A stretch of 64,000 bases of DNA from Ahrensia marina (GTDB lineage: Bacteria > Pseudomonadota > Alphaproteobacteria > Rhizobiales > Rhizobiaceae). Shown in pieces: positions 10,472-20,893 of the stretch. The notes beneath the pieces were generated by a model. The model was not told where the DNA came from. It saw only the letters and a program-made list of their open reading frames with translations, and searched no databases. How positions within the stretch are numbered: position 1 is the first letter of the stretch; every line of letters begins with the position of its first letter. A program made the position numbers and the translations under genes. Location: contig NZ_JXMU01000022.1 of the NCBI RefSeq assembly GCF_001293565.1, positions 1-64,000 on the forward strand, written 5' to 3'.

Positions 10472-11505
10472 CCAACGCTGTTGAATTTAATAATGTGTCG
10501 ATCGTATTTGGCGACAATCCGCAGTCCGCTCTTCCATTGATGGATGATAACAAAACCCGTTCAGAAGTGCAGAGCGAAACCGGTCAGGTTCTGGGTGTGC
10601 ACAACTGCTCGCTGGAAGTCGCACAGGGCGAAATTCTGGTGCTTATGGGGCTTTCAGGATCAGGCAAGTCTACGCTGTTGCGTGCTGTTAATGCTCTTAA
10701 CCCCGTTGTGCGCGGAAGCGTGACAATCCACGATGGAGACTGGAGCGCCAATGTTACGAACGCTTCACCAGAAGATTTACGCCGCGTTCGCCGTGAATGT
10801 GTCGCGATGGTTTTCCAGCAGTTTGGACTCCTGCCTTGGCGCAGTGTGCGCGAGAATGTCGGCTTGGGCCTTGAACTTGCCGGTATGGCTAAGGAAGAGC
10901 GCGACGAGCAGATTGAAAAACAACTTTCAATGGTTGGCTTGAAGGAATGGGCGGACAAAAAGGTTTCCGAGCTGTCCGGCGGTATGCAGCAACGTGTCGG
11001 CCTTGCCCGCGCATTCGCAACCGAAGCACCTGTGCTACTAATGGACGAGCCATTTTCTGCGCTCGATCCTTTGATCCGCAACCGCTTGCAGGACGAGCTG
11101 ATTGAACTTCAGCAAAATCTAAAACGGACGATCATTTTTGTAAGCCACGACTTGGATGAAGCGTTCAAGCTTGGCGACCGTATTGCGATTATGGAGGGCG
11201 GGCGGATTGTACAGATCGGCAGACCGCGTGATATTTTTTCCAACCCTGTCAATGATTATGTTGCTGATTTTGTTGCGCATATGAACCCGCTCGGCGTTCT
11301 GACTGCCCGTGATGCCATGGAGCCTTTGAACGGCACCACTCCAACTGAGACAGTGCCGATCAACGAACCAATTCAAAGTGTGATGGAAATTGCCGCCGCG
11401 ACGAACAAGGCGCTGGGGGTGGAAGAAAACGGCAAACTTGTCGGCCGGATTACTAAATCCGGTATTCTTGACCGCTTGTCAGGAACAACTGTCCCTGACG
11501 AGTAA
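10468..11505 (+). CDS. choV: Choline ABC transporter ATP-binding protein ChoV
   Basis: ATPase of the choline importer. The 345-residue protein has Walker A GLSGSGKST (about residue 65), Q-loop MVFQQFGLLPW, signature LSGGMQQRVGLARA, Walker B VLLMDEP and H-loop FVSHDLDEA. It has an N-terminal insertion before Walker A, typical of ProV/ChoV-type subunits, and a C-terminal regulatory extension (about 280-345) resembling a shortened CBS region. Third gene of choXWV; no clear terminator follows before galU. Confidence 0.94.
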   Translation: MTNAVEFNNVSIVFGDNPQSALPLMDDNKTRSEVQSETGQVLGVHNCSLEVAQGEILVLMGLSGSGKSTLLRAVNALNPVVRGSVTIHDGDWSANVTNASPEDLRRVRRECVAMVFQQFGLLPWRSVRENVGLGLELAGMAKEERDEQIEKQLSMVGLKEWADKKVSELSGGMQQRVGLARAFATEAPVLLMDEPFSALDPLIRNRLQDELIELQQNLKRTIIFVSHDLDEAFKLGDRIAIMEGGRIVQIGRPRDIFSNPVNDYVADFVAHMNPLGVLTARDAMEPLNGTTPTETVPINEPIQSVMEIAAATNKALGVEENGKLVGRITKSGILDRLSGTTVPDE

Positions 11506-11519
11506 TTGACAAGTTTTTG

Positions 11520-11547
11520 TTGCACTTTTTTGAGGTCGCGCTAGGTA
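11520..11547 (+). promoter_or_regulatory. Possible galU promoter
   Basis: TTGCAC (11520-11525) and TAGGTA (11542-11547) are separated by 16 bases and lie about 34 bases before the favoured GTG start of galU. The -10 match is only moderate, so this is tentative. Confidence 0.3.
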
Positions 11548-11580
11548 CATTTAGGGTTTTACTTCCAGATGGAGAAAATT

Positions 11581-12483
11581 GTGCCTAAACCGATACGAAA
11601 AGCCGTCTTTCCTGTTGCTGGTCTTGGAACGCGGTTTCTACCCGCGACAAAAGCTGTTCCTAAAGAAATGCTGACCGTTGTTGACCGTCCGGTCATTCAA
11701 TATGCCGCTGATGAAGCGCGGGCGGCTGGTATTGAAACACTCATTTTTGTGACCGGGCGCAACAAAGGGGTTATTGAAGACCACTTTGATATGGCGTTCG
11801 AACTGGAATCTACGCTCAAGCAGCGCAATAAAGGCGCCACACTCGAGCAACTGGAAAAAGAACTTCCCGATGCCGGTCAGGCAGTCTTTACGCGTCAGCA
11901 GGCACCACTTGGTCTTGGCCATGCGGTCTGGTGCGCGCGCGATATTGTCGGCGATGACCCGTTTGCTGTTCTGCTGCCGGACATGTTGATGACCGGTGAA
12001 CCCGGTGCGCTGAAGCAAATGGTCGATGTTTACAATGAAACAGGCGGCAACATTGTTTCGCTTTCTGAATGCGATCCTGACGAAGCACACAAATATGGTA
12101 TCGTGTCCAAGGGTGAAGAGTTTGGCACGCATTTTGAAATTAACGGCATGGTGGAGAAACCAAAGCCGGGTACAGCGCCGTCCAATTATTACATCAATGG
12201 CCGTTATATTCTAGATGGCTCGATCATGAAATTGCTTGGCACGCAGGCAGCGGGTGCGGGCGGTGAAATCCAGCTTACGGACTCGATGCTGACGCTTATG
12301 GAAACACAAAAATTCTATGGCACACCCTTTAAAGGCGAAGCATTTGATTGCGGCTCCAAACTTGGTTTTCTTGAAGCGAATATTGCCCTTGGTCTGCGCA
12401 ACAAAGAGCTTGGCGATGATTTGCGTGGAAAACTAGCGCAACGGCTTGGTGACCGCCGCGCCAAGGTCCGCGTTCCGGACTAA
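11581..12483 (+). CDS. galU: UTP--glucose-1-phosphate uridylyltransferase GalU
   Basis: GalU makes UDP-glucose from glucose-1-phosphate and UTP for envelope polysaccharides and glucans. The protein (about 300 residues) has the nucleotidyltransferase motif [18 protein letters not shown] at the N-terminus, VTGRNK and VEKPKP substrate motifs, and full family length. I prefer the GTG at 11581, because GGAG (11571-11574) sits six bases before it, over the in-frame ATG at 11569, whose own upstream lacks a ribosome binding site and which would overlap that GGAG. Its stop overlaps the stop of convergent trhO by four bases. Confidence 0.94.
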   Translation: MPKPIRKAVFPVAGLGTRFLPATKAVPKEMLTVVDRPVIQYAADEARAAGIETLIFVTGRNKGVIEDHFDMAFELESTLKQRNKGATLEQLEKELPDAGQAVFTRQQAPLGLGHAVWCARDIVGDDPFAVLLPDMLMTGEPGALKQMVDVYNETGGNIVSLSECDPDEAHKYGIVSKGEEFGTHFEINGMVEKPKPGTAPSNYYINGRYILDGSIMKLLGTQAAGAGGEIQLTDSMLTLMETQKFYGTPFKGEAFDCGSKLGFLEANIALGLRNKELGDDLRGKLAQRLGDRRAKVRVPD

Positions 12484-13442
12484 GCCTCGTTTTGCTTTTT
12501 TGATGCACGCAGTTTTTTGACTGTATCATCGCCGATGTGACGCTTGCCGCGCTTTGCTGCAAGCTCACTTTGCTTTTGGCGTTCGGCAAAGCGTGCGCGG
12601 TCTTCGTCAGTATATTGATCATAACAATTATGGCAGGAAATACCGGCAACAAACTTATCAGAACGCAGATCTTCCGGTGACAGCGGATGGCGGCAGGCGC
12701 GGCACAATTTATGATCGCCAAGCTCAAGGCCGTGTTTCACCGCAACCCGTTCATCAAAAACAAAGCACTCACCATCCCATGTGCTTTCTTCCTGCGGTAC
12801 ATTTTCAAGATATTTTAAAATGCCGCCTTTGAGATGGAAGACATCGTCATAGCCAAGTGACTTTACATAGGCTGTTGATTTTTCGCAGCGGATACCGCCC
12901 GTGCAAAACATAGCAATTTTTTTGCCCTTGAGCAGGTTTTCATTGCGCTTTACCCAGTCCGGAAACTCGCGGAATGCGTCTGTTTCCGGATTTATGGCGT
13001 TTTTGAATGTGCCGACTTTTATTTCGTAATCATTGCGTGTGTCGATGACGATGGTGTCCGGATCATCGATAAGCGCGTTCCAATCCTCCGGCTCCACATA
13101 GGTGCCGACGATTTTGGTCGGGTCCGTTTCCGGCACGCCCATGGCAACAATTTCTTTCTTAAGGCGAACTTTAAGCCGGTAGAAAGGCAGCTTGTCTGCA
13201 AAGCTTTCTTTATGCTCCAAATCTGTGAATTCAGGCTGTGAACGGATAAAAGACAATACATTGTCGATGGCTTCGCGCGTGCCTGCGATTGTGCCGTTAA
13301 TGCCTTCAGAGGCAAGCAGCAATGTGCCGACAATATTATTGCTTTCACAAATCTCGGTTAGCGGTGCTTGCAAATCTGCGAAACGGTCAAACCGTGCAAA
13401 GTGATAAAGAGCGGCGACGACGATGTGCGATGTGTCATTCAT
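12480..13442 (-). CDS. trhO: tRNA uridine-34 hydroxylase TrhO (rhodanese family, YceA-like)
   Basis: TrhO hydroxylates U34 of certain tRNAs to 5-hydroxyuridine in an oxygen-dependent way. The 320-residue protein has the N-terminal UPF0176 domain (1-100), a rhodanese domain (about 120-220) with active-site Cys180 in [12 protein letters not shown], and a C-terminal domain with paired cysteines (CRACRHPL and GISCHNC) that could bind metal. A basic tail ends the protein. Family identification is strong; the function is taken from the enterobacterial homologue. It is a single gene, with no shared promoter with galU. Confidence 0.92.
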   Translation of the reverse strand: MNDTSHIVVAALYHFARFDRFADLQAPLTEICESNNIVGTLLLASEGINGTIAGTREAIDNVLSFIRSQPEFTDLEHKESFADKLPFYRLKVRLKKEIVAMGVPETDPTKIVGTYVEPEDWNALIDDPDTIVIDTRNDYEIKVGTFKNAINPETDAFREFPDWVKRNENLLKGKKIAMFCTGGIRCEKSTAYVKSLGYDDVFHLKGGILKYLENVPQEESTWDGECFVFDERVAVKHGLELGDHKLCRACRHPLSPEDLRSDKFVAGISCHNCYDQYTDEDRARFAERQKQSELAAKRGKRHIGDDTVKKLRASKKQNEA

Positions 13443-13555
13443 AACGGCTCTTTAACCTGTGTTTCAAATTGAGTGAATAGGTTTTTTTGTCTCAACTTAT
13501 CCACCATCAAGCGGCCTGCAGGACAATTGTGGTTTTGATAGATGGATTGAACCCG

Positions 13556-14464
13556 ATGTTTTCCAAAGAGACAATTGAAGAGATTGAAAAGGTGGCGCAG
13601 GAAGAGGGGATCGATCCGGCCGCTCTGCTTGCAATTGCAGAAGTGGAAAGTGGCGGCCGCGCTTTTGCATATGTGGGCGGCAGGAAAGAACCGCTCATCC
13701 GGTTTGAGGGGCACTATTTCGATCGTCTTTTAAGTGATGATAAACGGGAAAAAGCACGGCGTGCCGGTCTGGCGTCGCCAAAAGCCGGGCGCATTAAAAA
13801 CGCCCGTTCCCAAGCGGAACGGTGGGTCTTGTTGAATAAAGCGATGGGCATAGACCGATCTGCCGCATTGCAATCCGTATCCTGGGGTATCGGTCAGGTG
13901 ATGGGCGCACATTTCAAAACGCTCGGTTATGGTTCAGTTGAAGCGATGGTGCAGGAGGCGCGCGGCTCGATTGCCGGTCAAATGCGGCTTATGATGCGTT
14001 TTATCCGCAAGAACGGATTGGCCGTCTATATTGAGCGCTGTGATTGGGCAGGTTTTGCGCGCCGTTACAATGGACCTGCTTACAAAAAGAATAGTTATAA
14101 TACGCGAATCGCTGCCGCTTATGCGCGTCATTCAAATGGCAGACTTAAGCGCGGCATATTCGAGCGGATAAGGTCGGGGACTTTTAAAAACAATTTGCGT
14201 GCATTTTCGCTCAATAATGATGTGGAAGCCGTCCGGTCACTTCAGCAAATGCTCACGGCAGCCGGTTATGCTGTTCAAAGTGACGGGATATTCGGTGTTG
14301 AAACGGACCGTGCCTTGCGACAATTCCAAGTGCAGGAAAAATTGGTTGTGGACGGCATATTTGGCCCTGAAAGCCGTGCCAGATTAAAGCAAGTTTTGCC
14401 TCGGCTAGGGCGCTTTTTATCTATTCTGGCAATAATAATGCGTATCATGCGGCTTATGCGTTGA
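13556..14464 (+). CDS. N-acetylmuramidase-domain protein with peptidoglycan-binding domain
   Basis: Predicted cell-wall hydrolase. From the ATG at 13556 the protein has 302 residues: a DUF3380/N-acetylmuramidase-like domain (about 1-175) with the conserved EVESGG segment, probably containing the catalytic Glu, and WGIGQVMG, then a PG_binding_1 domain (about 215-280, two DGIFG repeats typical of the fold), and a short hydrophobic C-terminus. The first ATG at 13487 gives an unconserved N-terminus, so I chose the later start. No signal peptide is visible. Related domains occur in phage endolysins, but there are no phage genes nearby. Confidence 0.75.
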   Translation: MFSKETIEEIEKVAQEEGIDPAALLAIAEVESGGRAFAYVGGRKEPLIRFEGHYFDRLLSDDKREKARRAGLASPKAGRIKNARSQAERWVLLNKAMGIDRSAALQSVSWGIGQVMGAHFKTLGYGSVEAMVQEARGSIAGQMRLMMRFIRKNGLAVYIERCDWAGFARRYNGPAYKKNSYNTRIAAAYARHSNGRLKRGIFERIRSGTFKNNLRAFSLNNDVEAVRSLQQMLTAAGYAVQSDGIFGVETDRALRQFQVQEKLVVDGIFGPESRARLKQVLPRLGRFLSILAIIMRIMRLMR

Positions 14465-14564
14465 TCTTAAATCGATTAAATTATTTTTGCGGAGCGCTGG
14501 ACATTGAGTGCCTGTCTAGCTTACCAAAAGGCAACTTCTAACGAACCGAGATTTGGATATATAG

Positions 14565-15197
14565 ATGGCGCAGAATGTTGATGCACTGACCCCCGTAATG
14601 ACTGGCCAGAAAGTTATTCCGGTAATTGTTCTGGACAATGCCGATGATGCGGTGCCTCTGGCGCGCGCGTTGGTTGCAGGCGGCTTGCCTGCTGTTGAGA
14701 TTACGCTTCGCACGGCAGCAGCACTGGAGAGCATCAAGCGCGTTGCGGCAGAAGTGCCGGACGCTATTGTCGGCGCAGGTACTATTTTAAATGGCGCAAA
14801 TTTCGATGAAGCTGTTGCCGCCGGTTCCAAATTTATTGTCTCGCCCGGCCTGACACCGGAACTTGTCTCTGCTGCCGATGGCCACGATGTGCCTTTATTG
14901 CCGGGCTCGGTCACATCTTCAGAGATCATGAAGGCGTTGGAAGCAGGTTACACGCATTTAAAATTCTTCCCAGCCGAACAAGCCGGTGGTGCGGCCTATT
15001 TGAAAAGCTGCGCGTCAGTGTTCGGTCAGGTGAAATTCTGCCCGACCGGCGGTGTGTCGGTTAAAAATGCCAATGATTATTTGAGCTTGCCGAACGTGCT
15101 CTGCGTCGGCGGTTCATGGGTTGCGCCCAAGGATATGGTGGCAGCAGGCGATTGGGACGGTATCACGGCATTGGCGAAAGCTGCGGCCGAGATTTAA
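14565..15197 (+). CDS. eda: KDPG/KHG aldolase Eda
   Basis: Eda splits 2-keto-3-deoxy-6-phosphogluconate to pyruvate and glyceraldehyde-3-phosphate, the last Entner-Doudoroff step. The 210-residue TIM-barrel protein has the Schiff-base Lys133 in HLKFFPAE, the catalytic Glu45 in VEITLRT, and FCPTGGVS at the phosphate-binding end. It stands alone rather than next to edd or zwf. The ribosome binding site is weak. A terminator follows at 15236. Confidence 0.93.
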   Translation: MAQNVDALTPVMTGQKVIPVIVLDNADDAVPLARALVAGGLPAVEITLRTAAALESIKRVAAEVPDAIVGAGTILNGANFDEAVAAGSKFIVSPGLTPELVSAADGHDVPLLPGSVTSSEIMKALEAGYTHLKFFPAEQAGGAAYLKSCASVFGQVKFCPTGGVSVKNANDYLSLPNVLCVGGSWVAPKDMVAAGDWDGITALAKAAAEI

Positions 15198-15235
15198 TTT
15201 ACAATCCTATTTATGAGATCGATATTTATATAAAA

Positions 15236-15264
15236 AAGCCCGGGATTTCTCCCGGGCTTAATAA
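15236..15264. terminator. Bidirectional terminator between eda and takP-like gene
   Basis: Perfect 10-bp stem AAGCCCGGGA (15236-15245) / TCCCGGGCTT (15250-15259), loop TTTC. The minus strand has a strong T-run after the stem, so it is the terminator of the TRAP binding-protein gene; the plus side, for eda, is weaker. Confidence 0.88.
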
Positions 15265-15284
15265 TTTCAGCTTGCTGTACAAAC

Positions 15285-16645
<1,361 letters not shown>

Positions 16646-17395
16646 ATGCAGCCTGTTGTTGCCGTTGTTGCTGATATTCGTGAGTTTGAAAACTATTCCT
16701 GGCATTGTGTGCCGGATCAATACATGACGGCAGCTTTTAATGTTTCGGGCGTTCTGCCTCTGCTGGTGCCTGCGTTTGGCGATGCTATTGATTTTGATGC
16801 GCTGCTTGCGCGCGTGGACGGTGTGATGCTGTCCGGTTCAAAAAGTAATGTGCATCCGTCCAATTTCGGGGTCGAAGCACATGAAAAATATGAGCCATAT
16901 GATCCTGACCGCGATGCAACCTCACTGCCGTTGATTCGCGCTGCTATTGAAAAAGGCGTGCCGCTTTTTGCGATATGCCGCGGTCTTCAGGAGCTTAATG
17001 TTGCTCTGGGTGGCACTTTGGCGACAGAGATTCAGGAAGCGGACGGCATGCTGGACCATCGCGCGCCATCTTCGCCTGATCAGGCAAAGCGGTTTGCGCT
17101 TGCCCATAGCGTTAAAACAAAGCCAGGCAGCTGCATCGAGAAAATCATAGGCGAGGACGTTCGGGTCAATTCACTGCACCGGCAGGCTATAGACAATATC
17201 GCGCCGCGCCTTCAGGTTGAAGCGTCAGCCGATGATGGAACTGTTGAGGCAGTCTCTGTCATTGATGCAAAAGGCTATGCAGTTGGCGTTCAATGGCACC
17301 CTGAATATTGGGCGAAAACGGATGATACATCGCGCAGACTGTTTGAGGCATTTGGTGATGCTGTGCGCGATTATGCGTCACAAAAAATGAAGTAA
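16646..17395 (+). CDS. Gamma-glutamyl-gamma-aminobutyrate hydrolase family (class I glutamine amidotransferase-like)
   Basis: PuuD-like peptidase C26 protein that probably hydrolyses a gamma-glutamyl amide. The 249-residue protein has nucleophile Cys111 in FAICRGLQELNVALGG and the His/Glu of VQWHPEYW near residue 215. The ATG at 16646 has GAAGGAG seven bases upstream, better than the TTG at 16631. It stands alone without putrescine genes, so the true substrate is open. The family also includes enzymes in polyamine, purine and isoprenoid metabolism. Confidence 0.85.
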   Translation: MQPVVAVVADIREFENYSWHCVPDQYMTAAFNVSGVLPLLVPAFGDAIDFDALLARVDGVMLSGSKSNVHPSNFGVEAHEKYEPYDPDRDATSLPLIRAAIEKGVPLFAICRGLQELNVALGGTLATEIQEADGMLDHRAPSSPDQAKRFALAHSVKTKPGSCIEKIIGEDVRVNSLHRQAIDNIAPRLQVEASADDGTVEAVSVIDAKGYAVGVQWHPEYWAKTDDTSRRLFEAFGDAVRDYASQKMK

Positions 17396-17400
17396 GACGC

Positions 17401-18180
17401 TTAAGCTTCGACGCTGACCGAGACGGATTGCTCTCGAAATTCAGCAAATCCGTAACTGGTCATGAATGCGACTTCAGCGGCGTCCATGCCAACACCGATA
17501 ATGGCGATGTCTTCCTGATGCGCCATTTTTGTCGGGTCGACTAAATGCCACGCACCATCCAGAAAGACTTCCGCTACGGCATGAAAGTCCTGCGGATTAA
17601 CGAAAGGTGCAAAAACACTTGTGAACCGCGCTGGAATTGCAGATGCGCGTGCAAGCGTAACCAGCAAATGTGCGAAATCCCGGCAAATTCCCCTGCGCTG
17701 GACAAATGTATGCAGTGCAGTTGTTTGCGCATTGCTGGAGCCGGGAACATAGGCAAAATGGTCATGAATCCATTCGCTGAGTGCGGCGATCCGTGCGCCG
17801 CCATTAAGGTTACCGAAGTCAGATGATACGAAGGCTTGAAATTCATCGGACGGGCAATAACGCGATGGCATTAAATAGCGTATAGCTTCACCGGGTAAAA
17901 GGTGAATGGGTGTTGCCGGCAGGCTGGCGATATCTGTCGGTTTTCGTTCTATCTCAATTCTAGATGTGTACCGGCAACTGAAATGATCTTCAGTACGCAA
18001 TAGTAAACGGTCACCGATTCCAGCTTCGGTAGGGACGCGAACAAAGTTCTCGATTTTTGAGAACGCGATATTCGCGTTCAAAATTTTCTGTTGTCCGGTC
18101 TTGCTGGCTTCGAGCTGTAGAATAAGGTCTGAAGGCTGTTCGAAATAGTAATGAAGGTAGGCTTCAATATTAAGTATCAT
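17401..18180 (-). CDS. Transglutaminase-like cysteine peptidase family protein
   Basis: The 259-residue protein has an N-terminal beta-rich domain (about 1-95) and a transglutaminase-like core with a clear triad: Cys166 in RRGICRDFAHL, His200 in DFHAVAEV and Asp215 in WHLVDPT. This is the arrangement of the SgcJ/transglut_core superfamily that in bacteria is often a peptidase or amide-linkage enzyme. There is no signal peptide, so it is likely cytoplasmic. It converges on the amidotransferase gene with five bases between the stops. Substrate unknown. Confidence 0.8.
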   Translation of the reverse strand: MILNIEAYLHYYFEQPSDLILQLEASKTGQQKILNANIAFSKIENFVRVPTEAGIGDRLLLRTEDHFSCRYTSRIEIERKPTDIASLPATPIHLLPGEAIRYLMPSRYCPSDEFQAFVSSDFGNLNGGARIAALSEWIHDHFAYVPGSSNAQTTALHTFVQRRGICRDFAHLLVTLARASAIPARFTSVFAPFVNPQDFHAVAEVFLDGAWHLVDPTKMAHQEDIAIIGVGMDAAEVAFMTSYGFAEFREQSVSVSVEA

Positions 18181-18223
18181 ACCTTAACTCTAGCGCGCCA
18201 TGTCCAAAAGTTAAGTGCTTTCC

Positions 18224-18676
18224 TCAAAAAGCTTCCAGCGAAAGTGCAATATTGCGCGGTTCAATGACTTCCCATGCAAGGCCATCGCCGGGGATAAGCT
18301 TCATCAGACTTTTGCCGCTGCGGTCTGTGATGGCAACCAGTCCATCATTGTTTTCTCTCCATGCGCGCGCACTGGCCAGCATGCCGGTTACCGCCGCGCA
18401 ATTTTCACTCGGCTCGATGCGGTGCACATTATAGCCTTCTGCGCGATGTAGTTTAACAATGCACGAGCGTCCGTCGGCATGGTTTCGAACAGTAAAGTGG
18501 TCGGCCAGTGCTTTGGGCTGGGCTGTTGCATGGGCTTGCACGCTGGCGGTGGACATGGTGTCGATGCCATCTGAACCTAATGAATAAGCTTTATCATTAT
18601 AGGCTCCCACCAACATCATGGATGCCGCACCCGTCACTGTAATGCAGTTTAAAATAGTAACAGCCGAAAACCGCAT
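18224..18676 (-). CDS. Small exported protein, possible AprI/Inh-type inhibitor domain
   Basis: 150-residue protein with a hydrophobic N-terminal segment (residues 4-25) that could be a signal peptide or anchor. The C-terminal two thirds has paired Cys (RSCIVKL and ENCAAV), a Trp (RAWREN), and a LVAITDRSGKSLMKLIP strand pattern reminiscent of the AprI/Inh metalloprotease inhibitor beta-barrel. That assignment is tentative; no metalloprotease gene is nearby. The gene stands alone with its own upstream region. Confidence 0.6.
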   Translation of the reverse strand: MRFSAVTILNCITVTGAASMMLVGAYNDKAYSLGSDGIDTMSTASVQAHATAQPKALADHFTVRNHADGRSCIVKLHRAEGYNVHRIEPSENCAAVTGMLASARAWRENNDGLVAITDRSGKSLMKLIPGDGLAWEVIEPRNIALSLEAF

Positions 18677-18778
18677 ACTTATCTAGCCCTTTGCCCTAGC
18701 CTCTTGTAATCCCATGGCGGACTATGGCGCTTTCTTGGTTAACGGGCTGTTAATTCAGCAGGTTTAGGCCGATCTATC

Positions 18779-19759
18779 TTAAGCTTTGCTGCTTTTTATA
18801 TGTGCGGTTTCCGGTGTCGGGGTCTTTGCTTGCCCCGTCTTGAACCAAGCTTCCAGATTATCAATGACAAGCGCGCCCATAGCGTTGCGGGTGTCTTGTG
18901 ACGCTGATGCTACATGGGGCAGCAGGCTGACATTTTTCATTTCACGCAAAGCTTGAGGTACCTTTGGTTCTTCTTCAAAAACATCAAGGCCTGCTGCTGC
19001 AATGGTACCGTCTTTAAGGGCGGCAATAAGCGCTTCCTCATCCACAACCGGCCCGCGGCCGACATTGACGAGAACACCGCGTGAACCGAGCAACTTCAGG
19101 ATATTCGCGTTAATTGCATGATGGGTTGCGGCTGTTCCGGGAACAACGGAAATGAGCGTGTCCACCGCTTCGGCCATTTCTTCCAGTGAACTGTAATAGG
19201 TGAAGTCAACACCGTCGACCGGATTGCGGCTATGATAATGAATGGCAACATCGAAGCCTGAAAGCCGCTTGGCGATGGTTCTGCCAATACGCCCCAAACC
19301 GAAAATGCCAATTGTCCGGTTTCGCATTGAAAGAGAGGATAGGGGATAGTTGCCTTCGCTCTCCCAGCGGTTTTCCCGCAAATATTGCTCTGCATGATAA
19401 AGCTCACGCACAGTGTTCAGCAGAAGACCAACTGTTGTGTCTGCGACTTCATCATCCAGCACTGAAGGTGTGTGTGTGACAACAACGTTTTTCTTCGCTG
19501 CATGCTGGGCATCGATATGATCATAGCCGACGCCAAAGGATGAAATGATTTCAAGATTGGGAAGCAGATCAATCAGCGCGGCATCGACAGGAATAAACAA
19601 AGATGCGATCGCGCGAATTTGAGCGCGTTCGTCGGCTTGCATTTTGGCAACATCTTCGGGACTTGAAATGACGGTATCGAACATTTCTTCGATGCGTGCA
19701 CGTGTTACTGCGTGACCGCCATTTCCGGCGAGCAGTTTGATAGATTTTAGTTCGGTCAT
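18779..19759 (-). CDS. D-isomer-specific 2-hydroxyacid dehydrogenase
   Basis: NAD(P)H-dependent reductase of 2-keto acids, probably of the glyoxylate/hydroxypyruvate reductase type. The 326-residue protein has the nucleotide-binding GLGRIGR (154-160), catalytic Arg235 in NVGRGPVVDEE, Glu264 in FEEEP and His282 in LLPHVASAS. The substrate-binding VGYDHID segment is at 77-83. The LacI-type regulator gene lies just upstream in the same direction (14 bases), so the two may form an operon. Exact substrate cannot be read from the sequence. Confidence 0.88.
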   Translation of the reverse strand: MTELKSIKLLAGNGGHAVTRARIEEMFDTVISSPEDVAKMQADERAQIRAIASLFIPVDAALIDLLPNLEIISSFGVGYDHIDAQHAAKKNVVVTHTPSVLDDEVADTTVGLLLNTVRELYHAEQYLRENRWESEGNYPLSSLSMRNRTIGIFGLGRIGRTIAKRLSGFDVAIHYHSRNPVDGVDFTYYSSLEEMAEAVDTLISVVPGTAATHHAINANILKLLGSRGVLVNVGRGPVVDEEALIAALKDGTIAAAGLDVFEEEPKVPQALREMKNVSLLPHVASASQDTRNAMGALVIDNLEAWFKTGQAKTPTPETAHIKSSKA

Positions 19760-19773
19760 TTGGGATCCCGGCG

Positions 19774-20799
19774 TTAGATACGTTCAACCACTTTGCTGGT
19801 TGATTGGCGAATATGCAATTCAGGCTTTATCAAAGTTAGTTCGCCATGTGTAGATTGTTTGCCTTCAATCCGGTCAAGCATGGCGCGCGCGGCGAGGCGT
19901 CCGACTTCCGGCTGGCCGTTGTGAACTGTTGTCAAAGCCGGTGTGGCAATCGATGCTTCTTCCAGATCGTCGTAGCCTGTTACCGAAACATCAATGCCCG
20001 GACGCAAACCGGCGCGTGCGATACCGCTCATCAAACCGATTGCAGCCAGATCATTCCAGCACACCGCCGCAGTTGGTTTGTCGGGCAATGCGAGAAACTG
20101 TCCGGCCGCCTCAAAACCTGCCGCCTTGGTGCGCGGGCCGATGATGCGCCATTCATCTTTGACTTCAAGACCTGCTTTATGCATTGCCTCGACATAGCCC
20201 TCATAACGGTCGCGGCCGGTTGATGTCTTGTCGGTGCCACCGACCATCGCAATACGCTTGTGACCCAGCGAGATCAGATGGTTGGTTGCAAGGCTAATGC
20301 CGAATTTGTCGTCACCACGGAAAACCGGCAAATCGGCTTCCGGCACAGATCGCGCGATCAGAACTGTTGGCAAACCGTTTTTCTGAAGCAGTTCCATATC
20401 GCTGGCTGGTGTATCAATGGCAGGTGACATGATCACACCGTCTGCGCCAAGCTGCATCAAGGTTTCCAGAAAGTCGCGCTGCTTTTCCACACGGTCATAA
20501 TGGTTGGACAGGATGAAAGTCTGGCGTGAACGGTCCAGTTCCATTTCGATGGCGCGTAGGATTTCGCCGTAAAAAGGGTTCATGATGTCGTGCACGACAA
20601 CGCCTAAGATACCCGATTTTGATGTACGTAAACTGGCCGCACGGCGGTTGTAGATATAGCCCATCTCCAAAGCGTGCGCTTTGACCTTTTCGCGCGTTGC
20701 CTCTGCAACAAGGGGGCTGTCGCGCAACGCCAAAGAGACCGTTGCCGTTGAAACCCCCAAGCTTTCGCCAATCGTAGATAATTTGACTTTTTGTGCCAC
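19774..20799 (-). CDS. LacI-family transcriptional regulator
   Basis: DNA-binding repressor with an N-terminal LacI helix-turn-helix (KLSTIGESLGVSTATVSLAL, about residues 5-24) and a periplasmic-binding-protein-like ligand domain (about 60-341). I chose the GTG at 20799, which has GGGGACAG about six bases upstream, over the ATG at 20826, which lacks a ribosome binding site. This gives 341 residues, normal for the family. A palindrome with central CG at 20836-20847 suggests autoregulation. The ligand is probably a sugar or sugar acid; the linked gene is a 2-hydroxyacid dehydrogenase. Confidence 0.9.
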   Translation of the reverse strand: MAQKVKLSTIGESLGVSTATVSLALRDSPLVAEATREKVKAHALEMGYIYNRRAASLRTSKSGILGVVVHDIMNPFYGEILRAIEMELDRSRQTFILSNHYDRVEKQRDFLETLMQLGADGVIMSPAIDTPASDMELLQKNGLPTVLIARSVPEADLPVFRGDDKFGISLATNHLISLGHKRIAMVGGTDKTSTGRDRYEGYVEAMHKAGLEVKDEWRIIGPRTKAAGFEAAGQFLALPDKPTAAVCWNDLAAIGLMSGIARAGLRPGIDVSVTGYDDLEEASIATPALTTVHNGQPEVGRLAARAMLDRIEGKQSTHGELTLIKPELHIRQSTSKVVERI

Positions 20800-20835
20800 G
20801 CTCTGTCCCCCACGGCAGATTGCCATTTAAAAGTT

Positions 20836-20847
20836 TAAAGCGTTTTA
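20836..20847. promoter_or_regulatory. Putative LacI-family operator
   Basis: TAAAGCGTTTTA is a 12-base palindrome with one mismatch and a central CG, the layout of LacI-family operators. It lies 37-48 bases upstream of the regulator's GTG start. Confidence 0.5.
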
Positions 20848-20893
20848 GAGCATTTTAGGTGTTTTAAAAAGCCTTTAAAATTTCAATTGGAGA

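Noticed and set aside
13556-14464. Prophage or phage remnant
   Set aside because: The muramidase-like domain is also found in chromosomal genes and no integrase, capsid, tail or att repeat is near it.
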